Source: Paenalkalicoccus suaedae
Lineage (GTDB): Bacteria > Bacillota > Bacilli > Bacillales > Salisediminibacteriaceae
Direction: 5' to 3'
Length of the DNA: 64,000 nucleotides
Assembly: GCF_006965545.2 (NCBI RefSeq)
Contig: NZ_CP041372.2
Span: forward strand, 2,046,001 to 2,110,000
The position numbers and the translations under genes were made by a program. This document shows positions 1-9,877 of this stretch, one piece after another (the stretch's first letter is position 1; each line of letters opens with the position of its first letter). The notes under the pieces were generated by a model, which saw nothing but the letters and a program-made list of their open reading frames with translations, did no database searches and was not told the origin of the DNA.

Positions 1-209
1 TTTCTTTCAAACTTTTCGTATAACGTAAACGCATCCGCTACTGAGCCAGCGAATCCTGCAACCACTTTCCCTCTATATAATGTACGTACTTTCTTTGCAG
101 AATGTTTCATTACGACTGCATTGCCGAACGTCACTTGACCATCCCCTGCCATAGCTGACGCTCCATTATGTCGTATTGCAAATATTGTGGTTCCTTTTAT
201 TTTATCCAA
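1..209 (-). CDS. hslV: HslV/ClpQ peptidase subunit, N-terminal part (runs off the window)
   Basis: N-terminal ~69 residues of the HslV (ClpQ, CodW) peptidase, which forms a proteasome-like dodecamer that degrades proteins unfolded by HslU in the cytoplasm. After a short leader (MDKIKG) the sequence reads [10 protein letters not shown], then [12 protein letters not shown] and [16 protein letters not shown], all typical of the family; in classical HslV processing exposes the first Thr as nucleophile. The start is a TTG at 209 behind AGGTG, 14 nt after the xerC stop, so the two are surely co-transcribed as in the codV-clpQ-clpY-codY operon. The C-terminal part lies left of position 1. Confidence 0.93.
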   Translation of the reverse strand, partial: MDKIKGTTIFAIRHNGASAMAGDGQVTFGNAVVMKHSAKKVRTLYRGKVVAGFAGSVADAFTLYEKFER

Positions 210-223
210 TGTATTCACCTGCC

Positions 224-1114
224 TTAAGCTCTAGGGTGGGTATGAGAATAAACTTCTTTCAGTCTGTCTTTTGTCACGTGCGTATATATTTGAGTAGAGG
301 ACAGTTCACTATGACCTAGAAGTTCTTGAACTGTTCTAAGATCTGCACCTTCATTTAATAAATGCGTAGCAAACGTGTGACGAATAACGTGAGGACTAAT
401 TCTTGTAGAAAGCGTGACGTCCTCTACAAGGTTCGTTAGCATTTTTCGAAGCCCTCGGTCTGTTAGCCTTGATCCTCTAAAGTTTATAAATAATGCTTTC
501 TCAGACGAATTCTTAACAAGTTGAGACCGTCCTTGTTTAATATAATGATCAATAGCCTCTAGTGCAAATGCTCCTATAGGGACATAGCGCTCTTTTTGAC
601 CTTTCCCCTGAACAAATAGTGTTGCAAGGTCAAAATCGACATCTTCTATGTTTAGCGTCACACATTCCGTGACTCGAATTCCTGTTGCATATAGAAGTTC
701 TAATATTGCCAAATTTCGCATCCCAAGTGGCTTGGATGTATCGATCGATGTGAATAACACCTCGAGTTCATCTGCATACAAGAAAGTTGGTAGCCTCGAG
801 CCTTTTTTAGGTGTTTGAACGAGAACGAATGGATTCTCATTCACTAGTTCTTCCCTAAGTAGGAAGCTCCAAAACGATCGCAATGCAGATAGTTTTCTAG
901 AAATGCTTGTTCTGGCAAGTTTTTTTTCGTAAAGGTCCTGTAGATACTCTCTAATATGGACATACGAAACAGCAGCGTATGTAAGTGTAAACCGCTGCTG
1001 GATAAATTCATAAAACTCCAAGATGTCGATTTGATAATTCTTAACGGTATGAAGCGAAGCACGTTTTTCTACTTGTAGATACGAAAGAAAAGAATCAACT
1101 TCTGACTGAGTCAT
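224..1114 (-). CDS. xerC: Tyrosine recombinase XerC/CodV
   Basis: Site-specific tyrosine recombinase (296 aa, normal length) that with XerD resolves chromosome dimers at dif. An N-terminal SAM-like core-binding domain (residues ~1-90, starting [17 protein letters not shown]) precedes the catalytic domain. Visible catalytic residues are Arg in TGIRVTE, Lys in [15 protein letters not shown] (H-x-x-R), His in LGHSELSS and the nucleophile Tyr in QIYTHV. ATG at 1114 follows AAAGGAG. It is first gene of the xerC-hslV unit and has its own promoter upstream. In B. subtilis trmFO lies just upstream; here it does not. Confidence 0.95.
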   Translation of the reverse strand: MTQSEVDSFLSYLQVEKRASLHTVKNYQIDILEFYEFIQQRFTLTYAAVSYVHIREYLQDLYEKKLARTSISRKLSALRSFWSFLLREELVNENPFVLVQTPKKGSRLPTFLYADELEVLFTSIDTSKPLGMRNLAILELLYATGIRVTECVTLNIEDVDFDLATLFVQGKGQKERYVPIGAFALEAIDHYIKQGRSQLVKNSSEKALFINFRGSRLTDRGLRKMLTNLVEDVTLSTRISPHVIRHTFATHLLNEGADLRTVQELLGHSELSSTQIYTHVTKDRLKEVYSHTHPRA

Positions 1115-1168
1115 GTACGTATCTCCTTTACCAGTTATCTTAGCGCTTTGCTACTATTGAGCTTCTAA

Positions 1169-1197
1169 ATAGTATCACACTTAAAAATACGTTTCAA
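1169..1197 (-). promoter_or_regulatory. Sigma-A promoter of xerC-hslV
   Basis: On the minus strand TTGAAA (1197-1192) and TACTAT (1174-1169) are separated by exactly 17 nt, about 55 nt upstream of the xerC ATG. It lies downstream of the topA terminator, so xerC-hslV is its own transcription unit here. Confidence 0.75.
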
Positions 1198-1336
1198 TAA
1201 ATATCGTTAGTTTATCATAAAATTCAGAATTGTACCCAATGCGTTTCCAATTTAGCTTAAGATATGTATGGAAAAATGATTCAGGAAGGGTCATTTAGAG
1301 GAAGGTACTAAAAGAGTTTCAACCTAGAAGAAAAGT

Positions 1337-1362
1337 GCGCCGTAGCCTATTGGCCACGGCGC
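1337..1362 (-). terminator. Terminator after topA
   Basis: Inverted repeat GCGCCGT-a-GCC / GGC-c-ACGGCGC with loop TATT, 11 nt past the topA stop. On the minus strand it is followed by ACTTTTCTTCT, a modest T-tract. It separates topA from the xerC promoter. The rest of 1115-1372 holds no reading frame. Confidence 0.7.
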
Positions 1363-1372
1363 CTATTACTTA

Positions 1373-3445
1373 CTAATTTACTTCTTCTTTATAATCACAC
1401 GACGTACATTGTACGTTCGTACCTTTTTTCGATTTCTTTTCCACGAGTGGGCTCTCGCATTTTGGACATGGACGTGCAATCGGCTTATCCCATGAGATAA
1501 ACTCACATTCTGGATAGCGGTCGCACCCGTAAAAAATTCTGCGCTTCTTACTTTTACGCTCAACGATATTACCCTCTTTACAAGTTGGGCACTTTACGCC
1601 AATATCCTTAACAATTGCTTTTGTGTTACGGCACTCAGGAAAGTTAGAGCATGCCATGAACTTTCCATACCGCCCCATCTTATAGACCATTTCATGCCCG
1701 CATTTTTCGCAGTCTTCCCCAGCAGGCTCATCCTTAATCTCTACTTCTTTCATTTCTTCTTCCGCGTATTGAAGACGCTTCTCGAAGTCTTTATAGAAGT
1801 GATCAATGATTCCTACCCACGATTGTTCTCCGTCCTCAATCGAGTCAAGGTTCGACTCCATCGAAGCCGTGAATTCTACGTTTAATATCTCCGGGAAAAA
1901 CTCCGCGATCATTTCTAAAACAATCGTTCCAAGCTCGGTTGGTACAAAACGTTTCTCATCAAGAGCTACGTAACCTCGGCGCTGAATGGTATCAAGCGTT
2001 GGGGCATACGTAGACGGACGACCTATCCCTAACTCTTCCATCGTACGGACTAATCTCGCTTCCGTATAACGTGGTGGTGGCTGAGTAAAATGCTGAGCTG
2101 GTTCAATCGATTCTGCTTTTGATACTTCCCCTTCTTGAAGATCAGGAAGTAAACGATCTTTTTCTTCTTTCCCATCGTCGTTTCCTTCGATATAAACCTT
2201 CATAAACCCAGGGAACTTAAGCTTCGATCCATTTGCTCTAAACGTTACGCCATTGTTCACAAGATCGACAGACATCGTATCTAGAATTGCCGGAGCCATT
2301 TGACTCGCAACCATCCGCTCCCAAATTAATTTGTAAAGTCTAAATTGATCCCTAGATAGGTTCGCTTTCACTGTCTTTGGATCTAGATCTACTGAAGTTG
2401 GACGAACCGCTTCGTGAGCATCCTGAGAGTTCTGTGATTTCTTTTGCTTCACTTCTTCTTTACTTGTGTACTCTTCTCCGTACTGATTAATGATATAGTC
2501 ACGAGCTTCATTTTTTGCTGTATCAGAAATTCGTGTGGAATCTGTACGCATGTAAGTAATTAAACCGACTGTACCAGATTTACCGAGATCAATCCCTTCA
2601 TATAATTGTTGGGCGATCATCATCGTCTTTTTCGCACGGAAATTTAACTTCCTTGCCGCTTCCTGCTGAAGCGAGGAAGTCGTAAATGGTACGACAGGGT
2701 TTCGCTTTCTTTCACGTTTCTTTACTTCTTCAATCATGAAGTCGTTTCCATTTAATTTGCTCAATACTTCTTTTACGTCTTCTTCAGACTGAAGCTCTTT
2801 TTTCTTGCCATCTACTTGCGTAAATTTCGCTTCAAACTCTTGCCCATCTTTCGTGAGGCTTGCCATAATAGACCAGTATTCTTCTGGCTCAAATGCATTA
2901 ATCTCGTTCTCACGATCAATGATCATTTTTACAGCTACAGACTGAACTCGTCCAGCACTTAAGCCTTTTTTTACTTTCTTCCATAGTAAAGGACTTATGT
3001 TATATCCAACTAACCGATCCAGTACTCGTCTTGCTTGCTGTGCATCAACTAAATTGTTGTTAATCGTTCTTGGGTGTTTAAATGAATCTTTAATGGCTTG
3101 TTTTGTTATCTCATTAAAAACTACTCGACATTCAGATTCTTTATCAATGTTTAAACTATCTGCCAAATGCCAAGCAATCGCTTCCCCTTCACGATCGGGG
3201 TCAGCTGCGAGATAGATTTTTTTCGCTTTTTTTGCAGCTTGTTTAAGTTCTTTTAAAATCGGGCCTTTCCCGCGGATCGTAATATACTTGGGAGAATATT
3301 CATTTTCGACGTCTACACCCATTTGACTTTTTGGTAAGTCAATGACGTGTCCCATAGACGCTTTTACAACGTATTTTTTCCCTAAATACTTTCCAATCGT
3401 TTTCGCTTTAGCGGGAGATTCCACGATTACTAAGTAATCGGACAT
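1373..3445 (-). CDS. topA: DNA topoisomerase I
   Basis: Type IA topoisomerase (690 aa; B. subtilis enzyme about the same) that relaxes negative supercoils. The Toprim domain opens with [19 protein letters not shown] and has [15 protein letters not shown]; the active-site Tyr is in [12 protein letters not shown]. Three C-terminal Cys4 zinc ribbons follow, beginning [20 protein letters not shown] and CPKCESPLV. The frame is open 34 codons further upstream, but ATG at 3445 has AAAGGGAGG 10 nt before it and matches the family N-terminus. It follows dprA by 111 nt. Confidence 0.96.
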   Translation of the reverse strand: MSDYLVIVESPAKAKTIGKYLGKKYVVKASMGHVIDLPKSQMGVDVENEYSPKYITIRGKGPILKELKQAAKKAKKIYLAADPDREGEAIAWHLADSLNIDKESECRVVFNEITKQAIKDSFKHPRTINNNLVDAQQARRVLDRLVGYNISPLLWKKVKKGLSAGRVQSVAVKMIIDRENEINAFEPEEYWSIMASLTKDGQEFEAKFTQVDGKKKELQSEEDVKEVLSKLNGNDFMIEEVKKRERKRNPVVPFTTSSLQQEAARKLNFRAKKTMMIAQQLYEGIDLGKSGTVGLITYMRTDSTRISDTAKNEARDYIINQYGEEYTSKEEVKQKKSQNSQDAHEAVRPTSVDLDPKTVKANLSRDQFRLYKLIWERMVASQMAPAILDTMSVDLVNNGVTFRANGSKLKFPGFMKVYIEGNDDGKEEKDRLLPDLQEGEVSKAESIEPAQHFTQPPPRYTEARLVRTMEELGIGRPSTYAPTLDTIQRRGYVALDEKRFVPTELGTIVLEMIAEFFPEILNVEFTASMESNLDSIEDGEQSWVGIIDHFYKDFEKRLQYAEEEMKEVEIKDEPAGEDCEKCGHEMVYKMGRYGKFMACSNFPECRNTKAIVKDIGVKCPTCKEGNIVERKSKKRRIFYGCDRYPECEFISWDKPIARPCPKCESPLVEKKSKKGTNVQCTSCDYKEEVN

Positions 3446-3556
3446 ACTTGTCGCTCCTCCCTTTAACAGGTAAATGAAATCTCCCCTATTATTAAACACC
3501 TTCTCTCTATTTGTCAAACAACTTTTTTTATCTTCTCCCTTGATCATGTTAGATTA

Positions 3557-4432
3557 TTAAACAAATTCCTCCAAAATGGATGACTCATGTAAGATGATTT
3601 TAGCCCCTAACGAAATAAGATAATTTGTACCTAATGAATTTTCTTCAAAGATCCTACCAGGTAAGGCATAAACATCTTTCCCCTGCTCTAATGCAAGATT
3701 TGCAGTAATTAACGATCCACTTCTAGCCTTTGCTTCTATGACAAAGGTCGCTTTCGAAAGGCCAGCGATGATTCGATTTCGTTCAGGAAATCGATATTTT
3801 ACAGGCGCAACATAAGGTGGATATTCGGAGATAACTAATTGTTTCTCCATAAGCTCTCTTTTTAATGAAGCAATTGCCAGCGGGTACGTATGATCATGAC
3901 CAAACCCAAGCACGGCAATTGTGTGTCCATTAGCTTTTATTGCAGTTTGGTGAACGAGCTGATCGACTCCAATAGCAAGTCCACTAACAAGCACAATCCC
4001 CTGTTTTGCGACTGGCAGAAGAACATCGATTTCTGATTGACACATCGGACTCGGATGTCTCGTACCAACGACGCTTAACTTATGTTTTCTTTGTAAAAGT
4101 TCTATATTTCCTTTTACATAAAGTACATAGGGTGCATCATGGATATAAGCAAGCTCCCTAGGATATACTGGGTCATCTTTTGTTATAGGCACGATATCGT
4201 TATCGTCTAGGTAATGAAGAATTTTTGAGTATGGGAGCGATCTTAGAACGTCTTTATCCACCGGGAGTGATTTTCTTCTCTTAAAATATAGACGTAGCTC
4301 TATTTCAGATCGATCATAAATAAACGTCAGTTCAGGATCAATCGATAACAACGTATGTAAAAATGAATAATCTCCTTTGGAACAATAATGGACATGTATT
4401 AATCTATCTCTAAAGTCCTTTGGAATTGTCAT
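3557..4432 (-). CDS. dprA: DNA-protecting protein DprA
   Basis: DprA/Smf (291 aa), which binds incoming single-stranded DNA during natural transformation and loads RecA. The Rossmann-like core shows SVVGTRHPSPMC, VSGLAIGVDQLVHQTA, IAVLGFGHDHTYP, ISEYPP, RNRIIAGLS and EAKARSGSLITANLALEQGK. The N-terminal ~80 residues are poorly conserved, as usual. It lies between sucD and topA, the same place as in B. subtilis. Start ATG 4432 with GGAGAG upstream. Presence suggests, but does not prove, competence. Confidence 0.93.
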   Translation of the reverse strand: MTIPKDFRDRLIHVHYCSKGDYSFLHTLLSIDPELTFIYDRSEIELRLYFKRRKSLPVDKDVLRSLPYSKILHYLDDNDIVPITKDDPVYPRELAYIHDAPYVLYVKGNIELLQRKHKLSVVGTRHPSPMCQSEIDVLLPVAKQGIVLVSGLAIGVDQLVHQTAIKANGHTIAVLGFGHDHTYPLAIASLKRELMEKQLVISEYPPYVAPVKYRFPERNRIIAGLSKATFVIEAKARSGSLITANLALEQGKDVYALPGRIFEENSLGTNYLISLGAKIILHESSILEEFV

Positions 4433-4553
4433 TATATCTCTCCTTTATCTCTATGAAAATTTTTAAATGGTTATTTACTTTCTCAAAATCCTTTAAGTAG
4501 AGCCTTTTCACCTACTCCTTTTAATCATTTGAATTTATTAAAAACGCAAAAAA

Positions 4554-4586
4554 CAGCACGCAAAGGTAACAAACCTTTACGTGCTG
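4554..4586 (-). terminator. Terminator after sucD
   Basis: Stem CAGCACGTAAAGGT / ACCTTTGCGTGCTG around TTGTT on the minus strand, followed by TTTTTTG. It ends the sucCD unit 17 nt past the sucD stop. Confidence 0.9.
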
Positions 4587-4603
4587 TATCTGTAACTTCT
4601 CAC

Positions 4604-5515
4604 TTACTTTGTAGCGTGTGTCACACACTTATCGTAGATTCCTTCTTCTTTCAGAACCTTAATTAATGTCTCACCCATAACAGCTGGCGTCTCAGCAACC
4701 TGCACACCTGCTTGGTTTAACGTTTTAATCTTTTCGGCAGCAGTACCCTTACCACCAGAAATAATAGCACCAGCGTGACCCATGCGCTTACCAGGAGGAG
4801 CAGTCTGTCCTCCGATGAAGCCGACAACTGGCTTTTTCATGTTCTCTTTGATCCATTCAGCAGCCTCTTCTTCTGCAGTACCACCGATTTCACCAATCAT
4901 AATAACCGCATACGTATCGTCGTCTTCGTTAAATAAACGAAGAACATCAATGAAGTCCGTACCGTTTACAGGGTCTCCACCAATACCTACTGCTGTAGAT
5001 TGGCCAATTCCTTCTGTTGAAAGCTGGTGAACAGCTTCATACGTAAGTGTACCAGATCTAGATACAACACCAACGTGTCCTTTTTTGTGAATGTAACCTG
5101 GCATAATACCAATCTTACTTTCTTCTGGTGTAATAACACCAGGACAGTTAGGTCCGATTAAGCGAGTATTTTTGCCTTCTAAATAGCGCTTTACTTTAAT
5201 CATGTCAACGACAGGAATACCTTCTGTAATTGTAATAACAAGCTCAACGCCAGCATCTGTTGCTTCCATAATAGCATCAGCAGCAAACGCAGGTGGCACG
5301 TAGATAACAGACGCATTTGCACCAGTTTTTTCTACTGCTTCAGAGACAGTATCAAATACAGGTACTCCTTCTACTTCTGTTCCACCTTTACCAGGCGTGA
5401 CTCCACCAACGATATTCGTACCATATTCAACGGCCTGCTTCGTGTGGAATAAGCCAGTAGCACCAGTAATCCCTTGCACGATGACCTTCGTGTCTTTATT
5501 AATTAAGATACTCAT
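4604..5515 (-). CDS. sucD: Succinyl-CoA ligase alpha subunit
   Basis: Alpha subunit (303 aa) of succinate-CoA ligase (ADP-forming), the TCA-cycle step that makes ATP from succinyl-CoA. The CoA-binding Rossmann domain starts [18 protein letters not shown] and has [12 protein letters not shown]; the phosphorylated His lies in [19 protein letters not shown]. It follows sucC by 17 nt with a GGCGGGAAC Shine-Dalgarno region, and a strong terminator follows. Confidence 0.97.
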   Translation of the reverse strand: MSILINKDTKVIVQGITGATGLFHTKQAVEYGTNIVGGVTPGKGGTEVEGVPVFDTVSEAVEKTGANASVIYVPPAFAADAIMEATDAGVELVITITEGIPVVDMIKVKRYLEGKNTRLIGPNCPGVITPEESKIGIMPGYIHKKGHVGVVSRSGTLTYEAVHQLSTEGIGQSTAVGIGGDPVNGTDFIDVLRLFNEDDDTYAVIMIGEIGGTAEEEAAEWIKENMKKPVVGFIGGQTAPPGKRMGHAGAIISGGKGTAAEKIKTLNQAGVQVAETPAVMGETLIKVLKEEGIYDKCVTHATK

Positions 5516-5532
5516 TCAAGTTCCCGCCTTTC

Positions 5533-6696
5533 CTACTGATTAACTAGAGCAACGATCTTTTCTGCTCCGTCTGCCATTGAGTCAGCAGAAGTAATGTTAA
5601 GACCAGATTCATCAAGAATCTTTTTACCAAGCTCCACGTTTGTTCCTTCAAGACGAACAACTAGCGGTAGCTCAAGTCCCATTTGCTTCGTTGCTGCAAC
5701 GATTCCGTCAGCAATAATGTCACACTTCATGATTCCACCAAAGATATTTACATAAATACCTTTTACGTTTGCATCAGAAAGAATGATTTTAAATGCTTCT
5801 GTAACCTTTTCTTTTGTAGCGCCGCCCCCAACGTCAAGGAAGTTAGCCGGATCGCCTTTATAATATTTAATGATGTCCATCGTTGCCATTGCAAGACCAG
5901 CACCATTAACCATACATCCGATGTTACCATCTAGAGAAATATAGCTTAGATCGTATTTAGAAGCTTCGATTTCTTTCTCGTCCTCTTCTTCGAGGTCACG
6001 GAATGCAACTACCGCTTTTTGGCGATATAACGCATTGGAATCAAAGTTAAATTTTGCATCTAGTGCCATGACCTTGCCATCACCTGTTGTTACAAGTGGG
6101 TTAATCTCCGCAATCGATGCGTCCTTATCAACAAATACTTGATAAAGACCTAGCATGAATTTAACAGCTTGTCCTACTAGCTCCTTAGGGATATTAATGC
6201 TAAATGCTAGTCTACGAGCTTGGTAAGGCATAAGACCAGTTACTGGGTCTACAACCTCTTTAAAAATCTTCTCAGGATTTGTTTCTGCAACTTCCTCAAT
6301 CTCTGTGCCGCCCTCTTCAGACGCCATCATGACAATTCTAGATGTTGCACGGTCCACAACTAAACCGATGTAATATTCGCTTTGAATATCACAGCCCTCT
6401 TCGATAAGAAGACGCTTTACTTCTTTACCTTCAGGACCTGTTTGATGCGTTACAAGTGTTTTACCTAGAATCTCATCAGCATATGTACGAACCTCATCAA
6501 TGCTTTTTGCTACTTTAACCCCACCAGCTTTACCTCTACCACCAGCGTGGATTTGCGCTTTGACAACGGTTACATCTGTGCCCAACGTTTGAGCTGCCTC
6601 TACTGCTTCATCTACAGAGTAAGCAACTTTACCATTTGGGACAGCAACACCATAGTCTCTTAGGATTTCTTTACCTTGATACTCATGGATATTCAT
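5533..6696 (-). CDS. sucC: Succinyl-CoA ligase beta subunit
   Basis: Beta subunit (387 aa) of succinate-CoA ligase, carrying the ATP-grasp nucleotide site. Visible are [39 protein letters not shown], and the C-terminal CoA-ligase portion [10 protein letters not shown] and [17 protein letters not shown] at 6696 is chosen over an in-frame codon at 6720 because TAAGGAGG sits 6-7 nt before it and the protein then matches the family start. It is first gene of the sucC-sucD operon. Confidence 0.97.
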   Translation of the reverse strand: MNIHEYQGKEILRDYGVAVPNGKVAYSVDEAVEAAQTLGTDVTVVKAQIHAGGRGKAGGVKVAKSIDEVRTYADEILGKTLVTHQTGPEGKEVKRLLIEEGCDIQSEYYIGLVVDRATSRIVMMASEEGGTEIEEVAETNPEKIFKEVVDPVTGLMPYQARRLAFSINIPKELVGQAVKFMLGLYQVFVDKDASIAEINPLVTTGDGKVMALDAKFNFDSNALYRQKAVVAFRDLEEEDEKEIEASKYDLSYISLDGNIGCMVNGAGLAMATMDIIKYYKGDPANFLDVGGGATKEKVTEAFKIILSDANVKGIYVNIFGGIMKCDIIADGIVAATKQMGLELPLVVRLEGTNVELGKKILDESGLNITSADSMADGAEKIVALVNQ

Positions 6697-6863
6697 AGCC
6701 ATCCTCCTTACTTGAGTCACTGCTTATAAACTAAGGGAATCCCTCAGAATGATTAGCCTTGTGTGTGATTACCTTTTTCACACAATTATCATTTTACTAT
6801 AAAGTCCAACAATTATGTGAAATAAAACACGAAAAAACAAAAAAAATTTCCTTACATCAACTA

Positions 6864-6887
6864 AAAGGTAGCGAATTCGCTACCTTT
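6864..6887 (-). terminator. Terminator after ylqH
   Basis: Perfect 24-bp palindrome built from AAAGGTAGCGAA and its complement, 5 nt beyond the ylqH stop. On the minus strand a T-rich stretch (ATTTTTTTTG) follows about 15 nt later. It isolates the rnhB-ylqG-ylqH unit from sucCD. Confidence 0.75.
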
Positions 6888-6892
6888 AGCGA

Positions 6893-7186
6893 TTATTTTT
6901 TCTTTACTGGCTTTCCCTTTTCTTTATCAAGCTGATACACAAAGGAGAATACCTCTGCCACAACCTCATATAAATTCTCCGGAATACGTTCGTTTATTTC
7001 AAGCTGAGAAAGCATCTGCACAAGGCTTGGATCCTCTTGAATGGGAATATCATGCTCTCTCGCCCTTTTTAATATTTCATCGGCGACATAGCCCTGCCCC
7101 TTCGCTTTTACTGTAGGCGCATCGTCTTTATTACTATCATAGTGGAGCGCGATAGCTTTATTTTGATGGTACGGTCGCTTACTCAT
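6893..7186 (-). CDS. ylqH: FlhB C-terminal-domain-like protein YlqH
   Basis: 97-aa protein resembling only the cytoplasmic C-terminal domain of FlhB/YscU export-gate proteins: HQNKAIALHYD corresponds to the segment just after the autocleavage site, followed by APTVKAKGQGYVADEILKRAREHDIPI. The canonical NPTH cleavage motif is not present and there are no membrane segments. Start ATG 7186 overlaps the ylqG stop (ATGA), so translation is probably coupled. Function unknown; the pairing with a FliK-like partner hints at a switch-type interaction (inference). Confidence 0.85.
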   Translation of the reverse strand: MSKRPYHQNKAIALHYDSNKDDAPTVKAKGQGYVADEILKRAREHDIPIQEDPSLVQMLSQLEINERIPENLYEVVAEVFSFVYQLDKEKGKPVKKK

Positions 7187-8805
7187 ATTCGAATATCCAC
7201 TCCTTTGTATGAAAATCCAGATCCAGCTCGATATGGGTTTGATGCCTCTTTTGATGGAAGCTCTGTGACCGGTTTTCTCCAATTGATAGAGGAAAGCGTG
7301 TAGTTCATCTCCTGAAGGCTCTCTTTTAATAAGGGGAACCAGCTCGAGACAGATGCTGGACGATCAAATTCATTAAAGATCGTAATACCGATGACACGAT
7401 TTTGGATTTGCACATCAATTACGGTATCTTTAAGCGCTTCAAGCTCTAAATAAAAGAGAATGCGGCAATGATCCTCATCAAGCACCCCATCTGACTTTAG
7501 CTTGCCCTGCCACTGGACGGTAACGTCACTAAATTTTTCTTGGAAGGCTATTGGGAGTTGGACAATGGTATGGGATAACGGACCCTGGGAATCCGTCGAT
7601 AATAGTTGTGTGCCGGTAATACGAGCAAGTAAAAACTCTGCCTCTCGTTTTATCGCAGTAGGTAACTGAGGTTGCTGTAATAGTTGCATGAGCAGGGCCT
7701 TTACATTGTCATTTTTAAGCTGCTGCGACTCCGCCTGACCCAACATATTTTCATGATTAAGGCCCATTAGTTGCATAAACGCTTTTAGTGGTGCTGTATT
7801 CAGACTGCTACTTGCCGCCTGAATGGCCTGCTGAAGCTCTGGCTGAGCGGTCCCTTTTACAGCTTGCTCCACACTTTGCATCATTGGACGATTCGGCGCC
7901 AATAGTTGTAGCAAGGTTTGTACTCCTTGTGGCTCTCTTAATACTGCTTGGAGTGTTTGGTTTGGCGTCTGCTCTTGACTGATGACTACATGAGGTAATT
8001 GCCTCACAACTTGATTTTCGCCACGCAGAAGAGCTTGTTGAGCCTGCTCATTAAATTGATTTGGTGTGGTCGCGTTTGTGATTCCGAGCTGGCGCGCTAA
8101 TGCAAGTGCTTGCTCTGCCATCGGGCCCCCACGACTAATGACATCGATTAGTCCGTGAGCCGTTAAACTAGCATTTGTTTGAGGCTGTGTTTGTAGAGCT
8201 CTCGCAAGTTGTCCTGTCAGTGCCTCTGTCACGCTCGTTTGCGGCTGACTTAGTAGAAGGGTTAATAGGCGATTCATTGATTCTGCGGTCGCCTGAGGCT
8301 GATTAAGTGCTGCCATCGCCTGCAAGGTATTCGTCGTAACTGGTAGCTGTCGCTCCATGGTTTGACTGATCGTTTGCAATGCTTGCTGCATGGGTTGGCT
8401 TGATTGGGACAGCCATGTTAGAGCCTGCGCCATATCCGATCTTGAAAATGGCACATTTGCTTGAGAAAGGTGCGTAAGAAGCGCTTCACCTCGCGCATTG
8501 ACTGGTAATCCCATAGCTTGGAGAACAGCTTGAGGGGATTGACTCGCAGACGTCTGCGATCCCTGCAATACTTGTAGCCTTGGAATCCCTTCTCCCTCTA
8601 GCACGCGGAAAAAGTAGCGATTACCTGCTTGTAGCTGAGCCTCTAGCTGAGCCGTTAGTTGCGTTGTACCAACACTTAAAGAAGCGATATTTTGTGGGAA
8701 TAATTTCGTTATGGCACCATGGAAAACTTGGCCTGGACGAAGAGAAAGAGATGCAGGTCTTGTATCGATCCCTTTTAATAATGACTGAAGTTTGTTTACA
8801 TCCAC
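7183..8805 (-). CDS. ylqG: YlqG, FliK/Flg_hook-like hypothetical protein
   Basis: 540-aa protein of unknown function. The first ~380 residues are rich in Gln, Ala, Leu and Thr (e.g. LQTQPQTNASLTAHGLI, LLSQPQTSVTEALTG), like the low-complexity part of FliK hook-length proteins. The last ~150 residues (PIAFQEKFSDVTVQWQGK, LFYLELEALKDTVIDVQIQ) look like the folded Flg_hook C-terminal domain. No signal peptide or membrane segment is seen. GTG start at 8805 behind AAGGAGGAG; rnhB ends 16 nt upstream, ylqH overlaps downstream. The similarity call is from composition and layout, not a search. Confidence 0.82.
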   Translation of the reverse strand: MDVNKLQSLLKGIDTRPASLSLRPGQVFHGAITKLFPQNIASLSVGTTQLTAQLEAQLQAGNRYFFRVLEGEGIPRLQVLQGSQTSASQSPQAVLQAMGLPVNARGEALLTHLSQANVPFSRSDMAQALTWLSQSSQPMQQALQTISQTMERQLPVTTNTLQAMAALNQPQATAESMNRLLTLLLSQPQTSVTEALTGQLARALQTQPQTNASLTAHGLIDVISRGGPMAEQALALARQLGITNATTPNQFNEQAQQALLRGENQVVRQLPHVVISQEQTPNQTLQAVLREPQGVQTLLQLLAPNRPMMQSVEQAVKGTAQPELQQAIQAASSSLNTAPLKAFMQLMGLNHENMLGQAESQQLKNDNVKALLMQLLQQPQLPTAIKREAEFLLARITGTQLLSTDSQGPLSHTIVQLPIAFQEKFSDVTVQWQGKLKSDGVLDEDHCRILFYLELEALKDTVIDVQIQNRVIGITIFNEFDRPASVSSWFPLLKESLQEMNYTLSSINWRKPVTELPSKEASNPYRAGSGFSYKGVDIRI

Positions 8806-8821
8806 GATGCTCTCCTCCTTA

Positions 8822-9589
8822 TTAGTCGATAAACGATTTTATTGGCGCGAAGCTTTTACGATGCTCATTCTCTATAATGCCAAATTCCTTTAAAGCCTGT
8901 AAATGATCCTTTGTCCCGTACCCGGCGTTTGACTGGAAGCCGTAATATGGGTAGACGTTATGCACGTCTTCCATGTAGCGATCTCTAACTTGCTTTGCAA
9001 CGACTGATGCCGCCGCGATCGAAACAGAGCGCTGATCTCCTTTGATAAGAGAATCTTGTGGGAGATCAATTGGTAACGTCATGGCATCTATAAGCAGGTG
9101 ATTTGGTTTAGTAGAGAGTCCCTCGATGGCTCTCATCATCGCAACCTTCGTTGCTTGATAAATATTAAGCTCGTCAATCTCCTTCGCCGTCGCTGTGCCG
9201 ACTGACACACTGATCGCATTTGCTTGAATTTGCTGATAAAATTCTTCTCGTTTTGTTTTAGAAAGCTTTTTAGAGTCTGTGAGTCCGTATAGCGTAAACT
9301 CTTTTGGTAAGATGACAGCTGCCGCAACGACTGGACCTGCAAGCGGTCCACGACCCACTTCATCTATCCCTGCTATGTATGTATCACTCTCCCACAAAGG
9401 TGCTTCAAAAGACGTCATGTCTTGCCACTGTGCGATGAGCTTTTGTGTTTTTGTTAACCGTGTATGTACACTCTTTCGTAATGCTTGAGCACCTTTTCGC
9501 TCGTCTTGTTCTAGTTCTTTTAGTAAGGGATCTTCTGGTGATTCTATTGTTTTTGCGAGACTCTTCCATTCTGCCATTGTCCGTTCCAT
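8822..9589 (-). CDS. rnhB: Ribonuclease HII
   Basis: RNase HII (255 aa), which cuts RNA-DNA hybrids and single ribonucleotides in DNA. Catalytic acidic residues are in GIDEVGRGPLAGP (Asp-Glu), LIDAMTL and the family block SIIKGDQRSVSIAAASVVAKQVRDRYM (within residues ~190-215); GYGTKDHLQAL and HRKSFAP are also present. The ~70-residue N-terminal extension with heptad-like Leu/Lys content is usual for Bacillus RnhB. ATG 9589 has GGGGAG 6 nt upstream. Confidence 0.96.
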   Translation of the reverse strand: MERTMAEWKSLAKTIESPEDPLLKELEQDERKGAQALRKSVHTRLTKTQKLIAQWQDMTSFEAPLWESDTYIAGIDEVGRGPLAGPVVAAAVILPKEFTLYGLTDSKKLSKTKREEFYQQIQANAISVSVGTATAKEIDELNIYQATKVAMMRAIEGLSTKPNHLLIDAMTLPIDLPQDSLIKGDQRSVSIAAASVVAKQVRDRYMEDVHNVYPYYGFQSNAGYGTKDHLQALKEFGIIENEHRKSFAPIKSFID

Positions 9590-9612
9590 GTTGTTCTCCC
9601 CTTAATATCGGT

Positions 9613-9828
9613 TCAAAAGTTTATAGTATTTAGTGAAATGTTTGTAGGATGCGCTGTTTTACCACTTCGGCTGTGTGGCAAAGGCATCTTTAAGCGCATA
9701 AGTATAGCACTGTTGCTTGAGTTCCATTTTGAATTGTGTGTTTCTAATTTGATCTTGCGAATTCCCTTAGGTATAGCGTATGTATTTCCTTTACTTGTAC
9801 GAAATTTAGATGCAGCTTTGCGCTTCAT
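9613..9828 (-). CDS. Possible small basic protein, 71 aa, unknown
   Basis: A short frame between rbgA and rnhB that begins MKRKAASKFRTSKGNTY. It starts with ATG behind GGAGG (11-nt spacing), immediately after the rbgA terminator T-tract, and ends 23 nt before rnhB. It is Lys/Arg/Ser/Asn-rich and lacks any motif or membrane segment I recognise. The ribosome site and position favour a real gene; the odd C-terminal composition and an overlapping open frame on the other strand (9638-9892, no ribosome site) argue for caution. Confidence 0.3.
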   Translation of the reverse strand: MKRKAASKFRTSKGNTYAIPKGIRKIKLETHNSKWNSSNSAILMRLKMPLPHSRSGKTAHPTNISLNTINF

Positions 9829-9849
9829 ACTTTTTAATACCTCCAAAAA

Positions 9850-9877
9850 AACGACTCGCTGCAAGCAGCTAGTCGTT
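9850..9877 (-). terminator. Terminator overlapping the rbgA stop
   Basis: Stem AACGACT-a-GCTGC / GCAGC-g-AGTCGTT with one mismatch, followed on the minus strand by a run of seven T. The stem includes the rbgA stop codon. Confidence 0.8.
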
